DNA from: Phycisphaerales bacterium
GTDB taxonomy: Bacteria > Planctomycetota > Phycisphaerae > Phycisphaerales > UBA1924
DNA length: 44,194 bases
Direction of reading: 5' to 3'
Assembly: GCA_029260375.1 (NCBI GenBank)
Contig: JAJDDI010000005.1
Location: 1 to 44,194, forward strand
The notes beneath the pieces are model-generated. The model had not been told where the DNA came from. It worked only from the letters and a program-made list of their open reading frames with translations, and ran no database searches. Shown here piece by piece: positions 9,289 to 17,634 of the stretch. Position 1 is the stretch's first letter. Every line of letters starts with the position of its first letter. The translations under genes were made by a program, and so were the position numbers.

Positions 9289-10794
9289 ATGCCCGACGCC
9301 CCGACCCTCGAATCCGCCCTGCCCATCCTCCGAGACCGTTTCGGGCTCCAGTCCCTCCGCCCCCTCCAGGGCGAGATCATCGCGCGCACCCTCGCCGGCG
9401 CCGACTCACTCGTCGTCATGCCCACGGGCTCGGGCAAGAGCCTCTGCTTCCAGCTCCCCGCCCTGGCCCTGCCCGGGCTGGACGACACGGGCCCGGGCGT
9501 GGCGCTCGTCTTTAGCCCACTGATCGCGCTCATGGAAGACCAGGTCGCCGCCCTGAAGCGCAACGGCATCCGCGCCGAGTACATCAACTCCACCCTGGGC
9601 AAGCGCGAGCGCGAGAAGCGCTACGCCAGACTCGCCAAGGGCGACTACGAGCTGATCTACGCCACGCCCGAGCGCATGCACAAGCCCGAGTTCATTCGGG
9701 CGCTGCGCACGGCCCCCGGGGGCGTGAAGCTGCTGGCGGTGGACGAGGCGCACTGCGTCTCCAAGTGGGGGCACGACCTCCGCCCCGCGTACCAGCAAGT
9801 GGGGGAGTTCCGCCGACAGCTCGGCGCGCCGCCCACGATCGCCCTGACCGCGACCGCCACCCGCGCCGTGCGCGACGACATCCGCGTGACGCTCGGGCTC
9901 AGCCCCGGGTCGATGCCCCTGTTCGCCACGCCCGTGGACCGCCCGAACCTGAGTCTCCGGGTCGAGCCCGTCTGGACCGACGCGGACAAGATCGACGCCG
10001 TGAAGGCGCTCGCCGACAAACACCACGGCACGGGCATCGTCTACTTCTCGCTCATCAAGGATCTGGAGCGCCTCGAGGGCGAGTTCATCCGCGCCCTGCC
10101 CGGGCGCGAGGTCCGGGTGTACCACGGGCGCCTCGATCCACGCGAGAAAAAACGCCTCTCCCGACGCTTCGTGGAGGCCAGTCCCGAGGACGGGCTGGTG
10201 CTTCTGGCGACCAACGCTTTCGGCATGGGCGTGGACAAGCCCGACATCCGCTTCATCGCCCACGCCCAGGTCCCGGGCAGCGTCGAGGCCTACCACCAGG
10301 AGGTCGGGCGGGCCGGGCGCGACGGGCTGCCCAGCGACTGCGTGCTGCTGTACGCCCAGGACGACCTGGCCATCCAGCACCAGTTCGTCGAGTGGCAGAA
10401 CCCCGGCGCCGACTTTCTTGTTGAGGTGTGGACCGCCTTCGAGCGCGCGCACGCCTCCGGCGGTGACAACTTCGACAGCGAGGACCTCCGCGAGCAGATC
10501 ATCGGGCGCGGGCACCGCCACGGGCGCGGCGGGGGCACGATCGAGTACGCCCTGATCACCCTGGCCAAGCTCGGGCTCATCGAGCCGTCAACGATCCCCG
10601 GGCGATACAAGCCCACCGAGGGCGACGACGACCGCGTCGCGGACCACCGCATCGACGAGCTCATCGACCCGGCACAGATCGCCGAAAAACGTCAGCGCGA
10701 CCTTGAACGCCTGCTCGATATCGTGAAGCTGACACAGGCCGAGGATGTGCACGCGTTCGTGCGCGAGTACTTCGATCTCGATCCGTGCCACTGA
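9289..10794 (+). CDS. RecQ-family ATP-dependent DNA helicase, short form
   Basis: This SF2 helicase of 501 residues has motif 0 (FGLQSLRPLQGEII), Walker A MPTGSGKSLCFQ (44-55), DEAH (152-155) within VDEAHCVSKWGHDLRP, TATATRAVRDDI, and the C-terminal GMGVDKPDIRFIAH and QEVGRAGRDG motifs. After the helicase core, about 100 residues of partial RQC/winged-helix-like sequence end in YFDLDPCH. HRDC and most of the zinc site are absent. The stop codon lies within a repeat hairpin (see 10785-10873), so the C-terminus may have been cut by repeat insertion. Naturally short RecQ-like helicases also exist. I use the ATG at 9289 rather than the in-frame TTG at 9280. The full-length paralogue is at 23830-25722. 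Confidence 0.88.
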   Translation: MPDAPTLESALPILRDRFGLQSLRPLQGEIIARTLAGADSLVVMPTGSGKSLCFQLPALALPGLDDTGPGVALVFSPLIALMEDQVAALKRNGIRAEYINSTLGKREREKRYARLAKGDYELIYATPERMHKPEFIRALRTAPGGVKLLAVDEAHCVSKWGHDLRPAYQQVGEFRRQLGAPPTIALTATATRAVRDDIRVTLGLSPGSMPLFATPVDRPNLSLRVEPVWTDADKIDAVKALADKHHGTGIVYFSLIKDLERLEGEFIRALPGREVRVYHGRLDPREKKRLSRRFVEASPEDGLVLLATNAFGMGVDKPDIRFIAHAQVPGSVEAYHQEVGRAGRDGLPSDCVLLYAQDDLAIQHQFVEWQNPGADFLVEVWTAFERAHASGGDNFDSEDLREQIIGRGHRHGRGGGTIEYALITLAKLGLIEPSTIPGRYKPTEGDDDRVADHRIDELIDPAQIAEKRQRDLERLLDIVKLTQAEDVHAFVREYFDLDPCH

Positions 10795-10873
10795 CCCGGG
10801 GACGGGTCAGTGCCAGGTGGCCAGGGACGACCAGTCGGTGCACGCACTGACCGGAAGACCGGTCAATGGCACG
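10785..10873. repeat. Double-hairpin BIME-like repeat (CACTGACC family), copy 1
   Basis: Two hairpins lie in tandem: CACTGACCCG/CGGGTCAGTG at 10789-10811, then GCACTGACCGG/CCGGTCAATG near 10844-10868, with GTGCCA and TGGCAC at the outer ends. A second copy in inverted orientation is at 18275-18352. The recQ-like stop codon (10792-10794) is inside the first hairpin. Confidence 0.85.
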
Positions 10874-10892
10874 ACTGTTCCGGAGCAGTTGC

Positions 10893-11363
10893 TCACTCGC
10901 TCAGGAACGCCCGCAGCATCCACATGTTCTTTTCCATCGTGTCGCGCACGTCGTCGAGCAGGTTCTCCGTGCCCCGGTCGCCCGCGCTGGACGCGACCTC
11001 GATCGCCTGACCCATCCGCTCGTGCATCAGGCGAAGGTCCTCGAGCGTTGACTTCACGCGGTCCGTCGCGTCCAGGTCCTTCGTCCGCTCCTTCACCTGC
11101 GCCAGCTCCAGCGCCTCGCGCAGCGTCCCGACCGGGCGATGCCCGACCGTCAGCACCCGCTCGGCCAGATCGTCCACCACCTGAGCCCAGCGCGTGTACA
11201 GCTCCTCGTACTTCACGTGCAGCGTGAAGAACTGCCCACCCGTGAAGTTCCAGTGGTCGTTGTGCAGCTTGAACCAGAAGACCGTCGCGTCACTGAGCAG
11301 CCCGTTGAGGGCCTCCGCGGTCGCCTTGGACGTCTCGAGTGGTGTCTGTGTGATGGGTGTCAT
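10893..11363 (-). CDS. dps: Dps-family DNA-protection/iron-storage protein
   Basis: This ferritin-like protein of 156 residues would form a dodecamer that oxidises and stores iron and can shield DNA in stress. The inter-subunit ferroxidase residues are visible: His34 in FWFKLHNDHWNFTG, His49 and Glu53 in FFTLHVKYEELY, and Asp and Glu in VVDDLAERVLTVG. Helix four ends with NLLDDVRDTMEKNMWMLRAFL, typical of Dps. It stands alone and is convergent with the short recQ, separated by the double-hairpin repeat. Its upstream region (11364-11467) is shared divergently with the FKBP gene. No OxyR- or Fur-type site is obvious by eye. Confidence 0.93.
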   Translation of the reverse strand: MTPITQTPLETSKATAEALNGLLSDATVFWFKLHNDHWNFTGGQFFTLHVKYEELYTRWAQVVDDLAERVLTVGHRPVGTLREALELAQVKERTKDLDATDRVKSTLEDLRLMHERMGQAIEVASSAGDRGTENLLDDVRDTMEKNMWMLRAFLSE

Positions 11364-11467
11364 AGTGGAACCATTCTAGACAATGAGACCCGCAAGGTCC
11401 ATTTCTGAGCCTTTGGAGGCCCTAGCATCCCCCTCGCCGCCCGATGACCGGGCCGCTGGAGTCTGCC

Positions 11468-11800
11468 ATGAGCGAGCCCGTCACCCAACTCGTCGTCGAG
11501 GACCTCACCGAGGGCCAGGGCCAAGAGTGCCCGCCCGGCGCCACCGTCAACGTCCACTACAAGGGCGCGCTCATGGACGGCACCGTCTTCGACTCCTCCT
11601 ACGACCGCGGCCAGCCCATCGACTTCCCCCTCGCCAACCTCATCCCCGGCTGGCAGCAGGGCATCCCCGGCATGAAGGTCGGCGGCAAGCGCAAGCTCAC
11701 CATCCCCTACGCCCTTGGCTACGGCGACCGCGGAAGCCCGCCCGTCATCCCGCCCCGCGCCGACCTCGTCTTCGAGATCGAACTGCTCGGCGTCAGCTGA
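11468..11800 (+). CDS. FKBP-type peptidyl-prolyl cis-trans isomerase
   Basis: This is a single FKBP domain of 110 residues, with GATVNVHYKGALMDGTVFDSS, PIDFPLANLIPGWQQGI, MKVGGKRKLTIP and the closing FEIELLGV strand. These are the conserved pocket and core strands of the family. It catalyses prolyl isomerisation during protein folding. No signal peptide is visible, so it is probably cytoplasmic. The ATG at 11468 is preceded by GGAG at 11458-11461 with six-base spacing; an upstream ATG at 11444 has no such site. The gene ends only seven bases before the convergent lipoprotein gene. Confidence 0.93.
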   Translation: MSEPVTQLVVEDLTEGQGQECPPGATVNVHYKGALMDGTVFDSSYDRGQPIDFPLANLIPGWQQGIPGMKVGGKRKLTIPYALGYGDRGSPPVIPPRADLVFEIELLGVS

Positions 11801-11807
11801 GCAACCT

Positions 11808-12497
11808 CTACGGCCGGGTCATCCCCGAGATCATCGTGTTCCAGGCGCCCTCCGCCCGGTCCATCGCGTCCTCGGGTCCCCACATCTTGATAAACACCAG
11901 CCCGTCGCCTGATTCTACGATCGCGCCGCGCAGCGTGGAGTACGGGCGCTCGGTCGTCGCGCCCATCGGCGGCCCGTCCAGGTACGTCCCGTCCATCTCC
12001 ACCACGTGGACCTTCAGGCCCGAGATCTCGCGCACCTCGGCCCGCGGGCGGATCGGGTCACCCATCCCGTCCATCATCTGGCGCCCCCAGCGCGCCAGGT
12101 TCGCCTGCACCGTCCCGCCCGCGGTTGAGAACGCCACGACGCTGTCGCCCAGCTCGCTGGGAACCCGCAGCTGCGCCTTGCGCATCGGGTTGCTCGGCGC
12201 GACCGCCTGCCAGTCCTCGGGCACGGACCAGCGCAGGCCCGCGAGCTCGACCGACTCGACGCCCGCCAGCTCGTCGGCCAACCCCTGCGCTGCGCCGTCG
12301 CGCTGCTCGATCGCTTCCTTCAGGTCTCGCCCCATCGCCGCGGACTTGCCGTACAGGCTCTTGGGCTCCTCGGCCAGGTTGTCCAGCGCCCCGCCCGAGC
12401 TCGACGCCGATGTCGATCCCGACGACGCGTCATCGCACGCGATGAGACCAAACACCGACAGCGCCAGCAGCGCCACGCCAGGGATCACTTGTTTCAT
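11808..12497 (-). CDS. Putative lipoprotein of unknown function
   Basis: The N-terminus MKQVIPGVALLALSVFGLIACDD is a lipoprotein signal with a lipobox ending at Cys21. A low-complexity Ser/Gly linker and a helical segment (about residues 40-80) follow. The rest is a domain with LAGLRWSVPEDWQA and GLVFIKMWGPEDAMDRAEGAWNTMI, a pattern often seen in small lipoproteins whose fold resembles PsbP/MOG-like alpha-beta proteins. I do not recognise a specific family. The ATG at 12497 is preferred over 12503 because of the lipoprotein signal; no convincing ribosome-binding site is seen. It is a single gene, convergent with the FKBP gene. Confidence 0.7.
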   Translation of the reverse strand: MKQVIPGVALLALSVFGLIACDDASSGSTSASSSGGALDNLAEEPKSLYGKSAAMGRDLKEAIEQRDGAAQGLADELAGVESVELAGLRWSVPEDWQAVAPSNPMRKAQLRVPSELGDSVVAFSTAGGTVQANLARWGRQMMDGMGDPIRPRAEVREISGLKVHVVEMDGTYLDGPPMGATTERPYSTLRGAIVESGDGLVFIKMWGPEDAMDRAEGAWNTMISGMTRP

Positions 12498-12543
12498 GCG
12501 CACAGTGTAGTGGGCGTCCTGCGCACGGGGAAGAACGCCCGCC

Positions 12544-13287
12544 TCAGCCCGCCGCGAACGCGGTCAGGAACGCGACAACATCGGAGAAATCCACCACGCC
12601 CGCGGGCGCCGCCAGATCCGCCGCCCCGTCGCCCGAGGCGAACGCGCCCAGGAACGCGACCACATCCGAGAAGTCCAGCACGCTGTACGGCTCGCTCAGA
12701 TCCGCCGCGGACGCCTGCCCGCCGATCAGCCGGAACGCCATGTCCGTGTCGTTCTGATCCCAGAAGTCCGAGCCGGCCGCGTTGGAGTAGATGATCCGGC
12801 TGTTTCCGCTGAGCGCCTCGTAGGACCAGCCCAGCTCGGTCCGCCCCTGCACGCTCACCCAGTACGCACGGCTCGCGTCCATGCGCACGGGCGGGCTCAG
12901 CTCGAAGGTCGCCAGCTGCTCGTCCCATCGCCAGTGCTGGTCGATCACCACGCCGCCGGTGGGCTCGAATGAGAACGCGCCCGGCGCGAAGACACGCGAG
13001 TCGATCATCGCGCCGACCTCGCCCGCATCGTCCAGATAGACCGACACGCGGACCTCGGGGTCGTACTCAAAGTTGTACCCCCAGACCTGCACGCCCGTGA
13101 TGTTCGTGTTCTGCGCCAGGGTGGCGTCGTCGTACAGAAACTCGTTCCACAGGGCGCTCGAGTAATACCCGTTGGTGGTGTCGCCCTCGCTCGTGCGCGA
13201 CGCCTGCTCAAAGACCACGCCCACCTGAGCGCCCGCCTGGGCACAGACCACGGAACTCACCAACGACACCAGCAACGCGCGCATCAT
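12544..13287 (-). CDS. Secreted protein with C-terminal dockerin-like repeats
   Basis: This protein of about 247 residues has a signal peptide (MMRALLVSLVSSVVCAQAGA), a central beta-rich region (ITGVQVWGYNFEYD, VRVSVYLDDAGEVGAMI, AYWVSVQG), and a C-terminus with two copies of the Asp-rich motif: VLDFSDVVAFLGAFASGDGAADL and VVDFSDVVAFLTAFAAG. These paired motifs are the Phycisphaerae-type dockerin-like domain, probably calcium-binding and used for surface attachment. GGAGG at 13293-13297 serves either ATG 13287 (5 bases) or ATG 13284 (8 bases). The substrate or partner is unknown; the central region may be a jelly-roll or carbohydrate-binding-like fold. Confidence 0.82.
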   Translation of the reverse strand: MMRALLVSLVSSVVCAQAGAQVGVVFEQASRTSEGDTTNGYYSSALWNEFLYDDATLAQNTNITGVQVWGYNFEYDPEVRVSVYLDDAGEVGAMIDSRVFAPGAFSFEPTGGVVIDQHWRWDEQLATFELSPPVRMDASRAYWVSVQGRTELGWSYEALSGNSRIIYSNAAGSDFWDQNDTDMAFRLIGGQASAADLSEPYSVLDFSDVVAFLGAFASGDGAADLAAPAGVVDFSDVVAFLTAFAAG

Positions 13288-13425
13288 GACATCCTCCGTC
13301 TCAAGCCCGACCCGCCCGGCGCCCGCGCTCCGGGGGCGGAATGATCCATGAGCAGTATCCCAGATCCGCCCCCCGTCCCGGACCCCTCTGTTCAGAGGGG
13401 AAGCGGATACCACGTTCAACCGCCT

Positions 13426-13845
13426 TCAGGCGCCGGAATCGTCCCAGATATCGCCCGTGACCAGCTCCACGCTGTTCCCCCCGGGGTCTCGGACGTAGAT
13501 CGAACGGTCCCGCCGCCCGTTCTGGGGCCAGGTGATCTCGCGCTCGATCTCGACGCCGTGAGCGGCGAGGCGTCCGCGCCAGGCGGGCAGGTCGTCGTCA
13601 CCGATAAGCAGCGCCACGTGCCCCGCCCCGAGGGTGCCGTGGGAGGGCACGTCACGCCCCGCGGGCTCGCTGACGCTCGGGTCGAACACGAGCAGGACCT
13701 GCTCCGGGGCGACGCGAAACGTGCGCATGAGCGTGGAGGTATCGGCGTCGGTCTCGAGCCCGAGCACGTCGGCGTAGAACCGCTGCGCCGCGTCGAGGTC
13801 GTCGCAGTAGAGGACGGTCTCCAGAATCCCGCGAACACGTGCCAT
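13426..13845 (-). CDS. VOC-superfamily (glyoxalase/dioxygenase fold) protein
   Basis: This 139-residue protein has the paired beta-alpha-beta-beta-beta units of the VOC fold. Module 1 starts ILETVLYCDDLDAAQRFYADVLGLE and module 2 starts with GHVALLIGDDDLPAWRGRL. It ends RSIYVRDPGGNSVELV, where the Glu is a typical metal ligand; a His in GHVAL is another. The fold covers glyoxalase I, fosfomycin-resistance enzymes and ring-cleaving dioxygenases, and the sequence does not let me choose between them. The start at 13845 begins just before the first conserved strand. It is a single gene, and its upstream region is shared with the divergent HesB-like gene. Confidence 0.85.
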   Translation of the reverse strand: MARVRGILETVLYCDDLDAAQRFYADVLGLETDADTSTLMRTFRVAPEQVLLVFDPSVSEPAGRDVPSHGTLGAGHVALLIGDDDLPAWRGRLAAHGVEIEREITWPQNGRRDRSIYVRDPGGNSVELVTGDIWDDSGA

Positions 13846-14167
13846 GCAGAACTGTACGCCGCGCGTGCCCAGACGGGGATACCGCCCCGCGTGCGTCGCG
13901 TGCGGGCGCGACGCGCTCCGGACTGTTCGAGGGCGGGGCAACGAGGCGGATTGAGCGCGCACAGGCCCGATTCGGCGCGATTTCGTGACGCGACTCGCCC
14001 CGTGCGCTAGCCTGCCCCGTCTGGCGGCCGCGGGGTCGTGGCCGCCGGCGGAGTTCTGTGGACCCCGCGCGATTACATCGCCGGCGTGTCCGCCGCGGGC
14101 GTGCGCGCGCCGCTCCGCCGCAATCGTGGCGCACGCAAGAACGACGCAACCCCTGGAAGGGACCCTT
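13846..14167. other. 322-base divergent intergenic region without recognised features
   Basis: This spans the starts of the VOC and HesB-like genes. It is GC-rich with small inverted repeats such as GGCGGCCGCGGGGTCGTGGCCGCC near 14021. I see no convincing promoter pair or RNA motif. Confidence 0.5.
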
Positions 14168-14446
14168 ATGCTCACGGTCACGGACTCAGCGTGCGCCACC
14201 ATCGCCAACCTGCTCGAATCCAACGACGCGCCCGAGAGTGTCGCGCTGCGACTCACCGCCGCGGAGCAGGGGGGCCTGGGCCTCTCGCCCGACGCGCCCA
14301 GCGACGAGGACCAGAGCTACCACCACGAGGGGCGGACCGTCCTCGTCATCACCCCCGAACTCGTCCAGCAGCTCGACGGCGTGATCCTCGACACGGAACT
14401 GGGCGAGGACGGGCCGAGGCTGGCGATCCGGCGCTCGGTGGGGTGA
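14168..14446 (+). CDS. HesB/IscA-like domain protein lacking the cluster-binding cysteines
   Basis: The 92-residue sequence follows the A-type iron-sulfur carrier fold: LTVTDSACATIANLL as the first helix, SVALRLTAAEQGGLGL as strand and loop, GRTVLVITPELVQQLDGVILD, and a final strand GPRLAIRR. Canonical IscA/ErpA proteins have three cysteines (one in the central loop and a C-terminal CxC). Here only Cys9 exists, and the C-terminal pair is absent. So it is either a degenerate paralogue with another role or a fold mimic. AAGGGA lies seven bases before the ATG. It is convergent with the LuxR-type regulator gene, 20 bases away. Confidence 0.65.
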   Translation: MLTVTDSACATIANLLESNDAPESVALRLTAAEQGGLGLSPDAPSDEDQSYHHEGRTVLVITPELVQQLDGVILDTELGEDGPRLAIRRSVG

Positions 14447-14466
14447 GCGCCCCGCCGGCGCGCCGA

Positions 14467-15654
14467 TCAGGCCGGAATCGGTGTCGGGAGCGACCGTTCG
14501 GACTGCGGCCCGTGCAGAACGTCGCGGAGCCGGATGCCGCTCTTGGCGGACATCTCGACCAGGTGCGGCAGGCTCCGGGCGCCGAGCTTGGTCCCGATGG
14601 AGCGCCGGTGGTTGTCGATCGTCTTGCGCGACCGGCTCAGGCGCCGGGCGATCTCGGTCAGGCCCAGCCCCTCGCCGAAGAGGGCGAAGACCTCGAGCTC
14701 ACGCCGGGAGAGCGTGCCCAGCGCGCCCAGCGACGATCCGTTCGAGGACACGGCACAGAACGCCTCGGGCGGGTCGATCACGTCTTCCGAGTGGCTGGTG
14801 GACACCCAGAACCGGTCGCGCCCGTCGGGGCGCTCGCGCACGAGCTGGCAGGTCGTGACGTGGCGAGTCCCGTCGTGCATCCCCGTGATCCCGCACACAA
14901 CCTCGCCCATGCGGCAGCGCTCGAACGCGACCAGAATCTCCTCGGCAACGTCGGCGGGGAGGGCCTCGGTCAGCGGCGCGGGCAGCGTGGGGGATGTCCC
15001 CCAGCAGCGCGCCATCGAGGTTGACCACATCCGGATGACGCCGTCCTCATCGACCAGCGCCGAGCCGCGAACCGGGTCATGCAATATCGCGTCCCACACC
15101 GAGGCCTTCGCCGGCGCCGCGGCGACCCGGCCCTCCCCCGAGGGCTCCGAGCCCAGGTCCCGAAAGGTCGTGGCGAGCGAGTCCCCGGCGTGATCCGCGA
15201 GCCCGGTCAGCAGATGGATCTCGCCGCCCGTGCATTCCTGGGGGTGCCGGCTCAGGATGTACGCGGCGCCGATCGCGCGCCCACGGCTGATCACCGGCAC
15301 GCCCACGTACGACTCGATGCCCCACTCGAGCAGCATCGGGTTCTCCGTACTCTCGGCGGCGCTGACACGCGGGCAGGCCACCACACACCGATCACGCAGG
15401 ATCGCGGCCGTCACCCCACGCTCGGGCCTGGCCAGCCTGGACCCGAACCCGTCGACCTGCCCGGGGATGGTCGAGGCACTCCAGGCGAAGCCGCCCCCCT
15501 CCGGGTCCGACAGGATCAGGCTCACGCCCCCCGTCGGCCCAACCAGACGCTGGACGACATCGCACACGGCGTGAGCCTTTGACTCGGCGGTCTTGCTGAT
15601 CGAGATCGACCAATCAAGAAGGCCCTTCGCGGATTGTAAGTTTTCATTCCCCAT
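14467..15654 (-). CDS. GAF-domain LuxR-type transcriptional regulator
   Basis: This regulator has 395 residues. The N-terminal 165 or so look like a GAF sensor domain (KAHAVCDVVQRLVGPTGGVSLIL, ESYVGVPVISRGRAIGAAYIL). A middle region (about 185-290) with VWDAILHDPVRGSALVDEDGVIRMW resembles a PAS domain. The C-terminal LSRRELEVFALFGEGLGLTEIARRLSRSRKTIDNHRRSIGTKL is a LuxR/NarL helix-turn-helix (about 310-365). No receiver domain is present, so it probably answers a small ligand or a partner rather than phosphorylation. The ATG at 15654 is favoured; the frame opens further upstream but without a ribosome-binding site. Targets are unknown, and no kinase gene is nearby. Confidence 0.85.
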   Translation of the reverse strand: MGNENLQSAKGLLDWSISISKTAESKAHAVCDVVQRLVGPTGGVSLILSDPEGGGFAWSASTIPGQVDGFGSRLARPERGVTAAILRDRCVVACPRVSAAESTENPMLLEWGIESYVGVPVISRGRAIGAAYILSRHPQECTGGEIHLLTGLADHAGDSLATTFRDLGSEPSGEGRVAAAPAKASVWDAILHDPVRGSALVDEDGVIRMWSTSMARCWGTSPTLPAPLTEALPADVAEEILVAFERCRMGEVVCGITGMHDGTRHVTTCQLVRERPDGRDRFWVSTSHSEDVIDPPEAFCAVSSNGSSLGALGTLSRRELEVFALFGEGLGLTEIARRLSRSRKTIDNHRRSIGTKLGARSLPHLVEMSAKSGIRLRDVLHGPQSERSLPTPIPA

Positions 15655-16006
15655 TGGAAGAAGCGTACGCGTGTGAAGATGCGTAAGATGCGGCGCGCAC
15701 TTCGTTTGGTGCGTTTCCCCCAGGTGCATTCCCCGCTTTGCGAATTTGGCGGGCGCACCGTTGTGGGGAAGTTATCGCCACACCGGCGATCCCATGCCGC
15801 TTTCGATGTAATTCATTGCGTCCAACGATGACGTTCGAACCTGTCATTTGTGGTGGTCGGACGGGGTGGAGAAATCCCAAGAGGTGATCGCGCGCCGTCG
15901 GACGCGGCCCCACCGCGAGTATGTTGAGTGCGTCCAACCTGCGTCACGCGGACAAAGGAGGACCGCGGCATTTCCGGATGGCCCACACCAGAATCCCGAC
16001 GGGCAT

Positions 16007-16096
16007 TGGGTGGCGTGCAGACGGCGCGACCTTCTGCACGTGCCGGCCCAAAGATGCGGAGACGCCGAATCCGAGTCTCCGCGGCGCCCGGCAGTC
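16007..16096. repeat. Multi-hairpin repeat (GGTGGCGTGCAGACGG family), full copy
   Basis: GGGTGGCGTGCAGACGGCG is followed by a TTCTGCACG arm that pairs with CGTGCAGA. After a short spacer, CGGAGACGCCG and a later GTCTCCGCGGCGCCCGGCA form the second hairpin. Related copies occur at 34153-34262 (full), 34030-34125 (second half) and 18415-18450 (first half). It occupies the 591-base gap between the regulator and the lipoprotein gene, in which I see no coding gene. Confidence 0.75.
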
Positions 16097-16154
16097 ATGG
16101 CGAGTGGCGCAAGGTATTTGCTTCCAGTGTATTAGATATACCAGCCCGGTCGGG

Positions 16155-16184
16155 TCTGGTGCAAGATTGACGCTTTGATATAAT
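16155..16184 (+). promoter_or_regulatory. Extended -10 promoter for the lipoprotein gene
   Basis: TGATATAAT at 16176-16184 is a consensus -10 hexamer with an extended TG motif, rare in this GC-rich DNA. The -35 region (CTGGTG near 16156) is weak, as is usual for extended -10 promoters. The ATG is about 60 bases downstream. Confidence 0.6.
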
Positions 16185-16245
16185 CGGTGAGAAGGGCGGC
16201 GTCACATCTGCTGTCCAGATTCTTGTGATTGAAAAGGGGGTACCA

Positions 16246-16722
16246 ATGGACACGAAACGACCGCGTTTCGAGGCGCATCGGCTGGCGATGGGGTCTCTTG
16301 TGGTTGCGATGGGAGCACTCGTCGGGTGTCAAACAACGCAGCGGGATCCGTATGTCAACCCGTCGATCGAGTCCTTCAGCGCCGGCCCGGCCATCGTCTG
16401 CCTGAATCAGGGCCTGCCTCTTGTGCGTGTGGCGTTCGAGGTTGATCTCGGTTCACGCACGCAGAACATCCAGGACGTGTGCATCACGTTTTCAGCGAAC
16501 GGGACTCCGCTCCAGGATTCTCTGACGGCCCATTGCATGGACGTGGGGACCAGCGGGGAGCGGACGTTCAATCTGTTCGATCATTTCGGTTCGAACGTCC
16601 CGTCGGCGGTGGAGATACAGGCGGTTCTCAAGAACTTTCCGGGAGGCCCCGAGTATGATCGCTCGACCGCTCGGGTCGAGACCCGAGCCGACTGTCCACC
16701 GCCCGGTGGGCTTCCGGGCTGA
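16246..16722 (+). CDS. Small putative lipoprotein
   Basis: This is a 158-residue protein. An N-terminal basic segment (MDTKRPRFEAHR) and a hydrophobic stretch end in MGALVGC, a lipobox with Cys as the +1 residue. The mature part is beta-rich (LVRVAFEVDLGSRTQNIQDVCITFSANG) and has three further cysteines that could pair. No family is recognised. GGGGG lies 5-6 bases before the ATG at 16246, which is preferred over the ATG at 16225. It has a clear extended -10 promoter and ends before a hairpin shared with the convergent PEP-CTERM-like gene. Codon usage is less GC-biased than in lepA or recQ. Confidence 0.7.
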   Translation: MDTKRPRFEAHRLAMGSLVVAMGALVGCQTTQRDPYVNPSIESFSAGPAIVCLNQGLPLVRVAFEVDLGSRTQNIQDVCITFSANGTPLQDSLTAHCMDVGTSGERTFNLFDHFGSNVPSAVEIQAVLKNFPGGPEYDRSTARVETRADCPPPGGLPG

Positions 16723-16869
16723 ACGCCCAAGTGTCCTGGACGGTTCCATTGCTGGGCTGATGTCAGTTGAGCCGGTCTCATCCGCCTAAGGCCGCGCGTT
16801 GGGCGGGCGCCCGGCGATCCGCTCAGGTTCTGGACAGCCCCGGCAGGCGGAGGCGGGCGCCGCGCACGA

Positions 16870-16896
16870 GAACGCCCCGGGCGTGCGGCCCGGGGC
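16870..16896. terminator. Bidirectional hairpin terminator between convergent genes
   Basis: An 11-bp perfect stem (16870-16880 with 16886-16896) has loop GTGCG. There is no long T tract on either side. It lies 30 bases after the stop of the minus-strand PEP-CTERM-like gene. Confidence 0.6.
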
Positions 16897-16926
16897 GTGT
16901 GGAGCGCGAAGCGATGAGGCGGTGTG

Positions 16927-17634
16927 TCAGGCGTGACGACGCCGACGGGCGACAACGCCCAGGCCCATGCCCACGACCGCCAGAGCGCCCGGCGCGGGGA
17001 TCGGGGATCCGCTCACGCCGGAGAGGTAGATGTGCCCGTTGGTCTCGCGGACGGCAACGGAGAGCACGCCGGCGGCGGGATCGAGGCCGAGGATCGCGCC
17101 CAGGTCGAGGATGCCGCGCTTCGAGCTCGAGAAGGTGAAGGCGTCCATGATGGCGTCTTCCATGAACACGAGCGGGGAGCCGCCGGAGGCGAGGGCGACG
17201 AAGAGCACGGGGTCGTCCTTGTCGCCCGCGCCGTTGCCGAACTCGAGCTCGTTGATCTCCAGCTCGATCGTGGAGGCCAGCGCGGGGGCGTCGAAGCTGA
17301 CGAGGATCTCCTCGTCCTTGTGCCCGCCGCCGCCGGAGATGCCCTTGGATCCGCTGGTCGAGAGCGTCTGCACGCCGGCGCCGCGATCGTCGCGATCGAT
17401 GTAGATCGTGCCGACCGAGCCGGGGGCGAACGGGTCGAACATCATGGAATCGTCGATCATCGAGCGAGCGGTGAGGACGAAATCGGCCGGCAGGCCGCCG
17501 ACCGTGACGGGGCGGAAACTGGTTCCCATGTTACCTTTGCCCTGAACGTCTTCCGTCAGCGGCACCAGGTCGGCGCTGGCGCTGGCGGTCGCGAGACCGG
17601 CGATACCGAGACCAATGATTCTGGTGATCTTCAT
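16927..17634 (-). CDS. PEP-CTERM-like secreted protein
   Basis: The 235-residue protein has a signal peptide (MKITRIIGLGIAGLATASASA). Its beta-rich body has ILVSFDAPALASTIELEINELEFG and SVAVRETNGHIYLSGV. The C-terminus SPIPAPGALAVVGMGLGVVARRRRHA has the Pro-rich signature, hydrophobic segment and Arg cluster of PEP-CTERM/exosortase-type sorting signals, in a planctomycete variant. It is probably anchored at, or released to, the surface after exosortase-like processing. AGGAG about seven bases before ATG 17634 fixes the start. It is a single gene with its own terminator hairpin. Confidence 0.8.
   Translation of the reverse strand: MKITRIIGLGIAGLATASASADLVPLTEDVQGKGNMGTSFRPVTVGGLPADFVLTARSMIDDSMMFDPFAPGSVGTIYIDRDDRGAGVQTLSTSGSKGISGGGGHKDEEILVSFDAPALASTIELEINELEFGNGAGDKDDPVLFVALASGGSPLVFMEDAIMDAFTFSSSKRGILDLGAILGLDPAAGVLSVAVRETNGHIYLSGVSGSPIPAPGALAVVGMGLGVVARRRRHA

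Noticed and set aside
16591-16610. GGTTCGAAC as a tRNA T-arm candidate
   Set aside because: It lies in the lipoprotein coding frame and no matching acceptor stem or anticodon arm is found around it.
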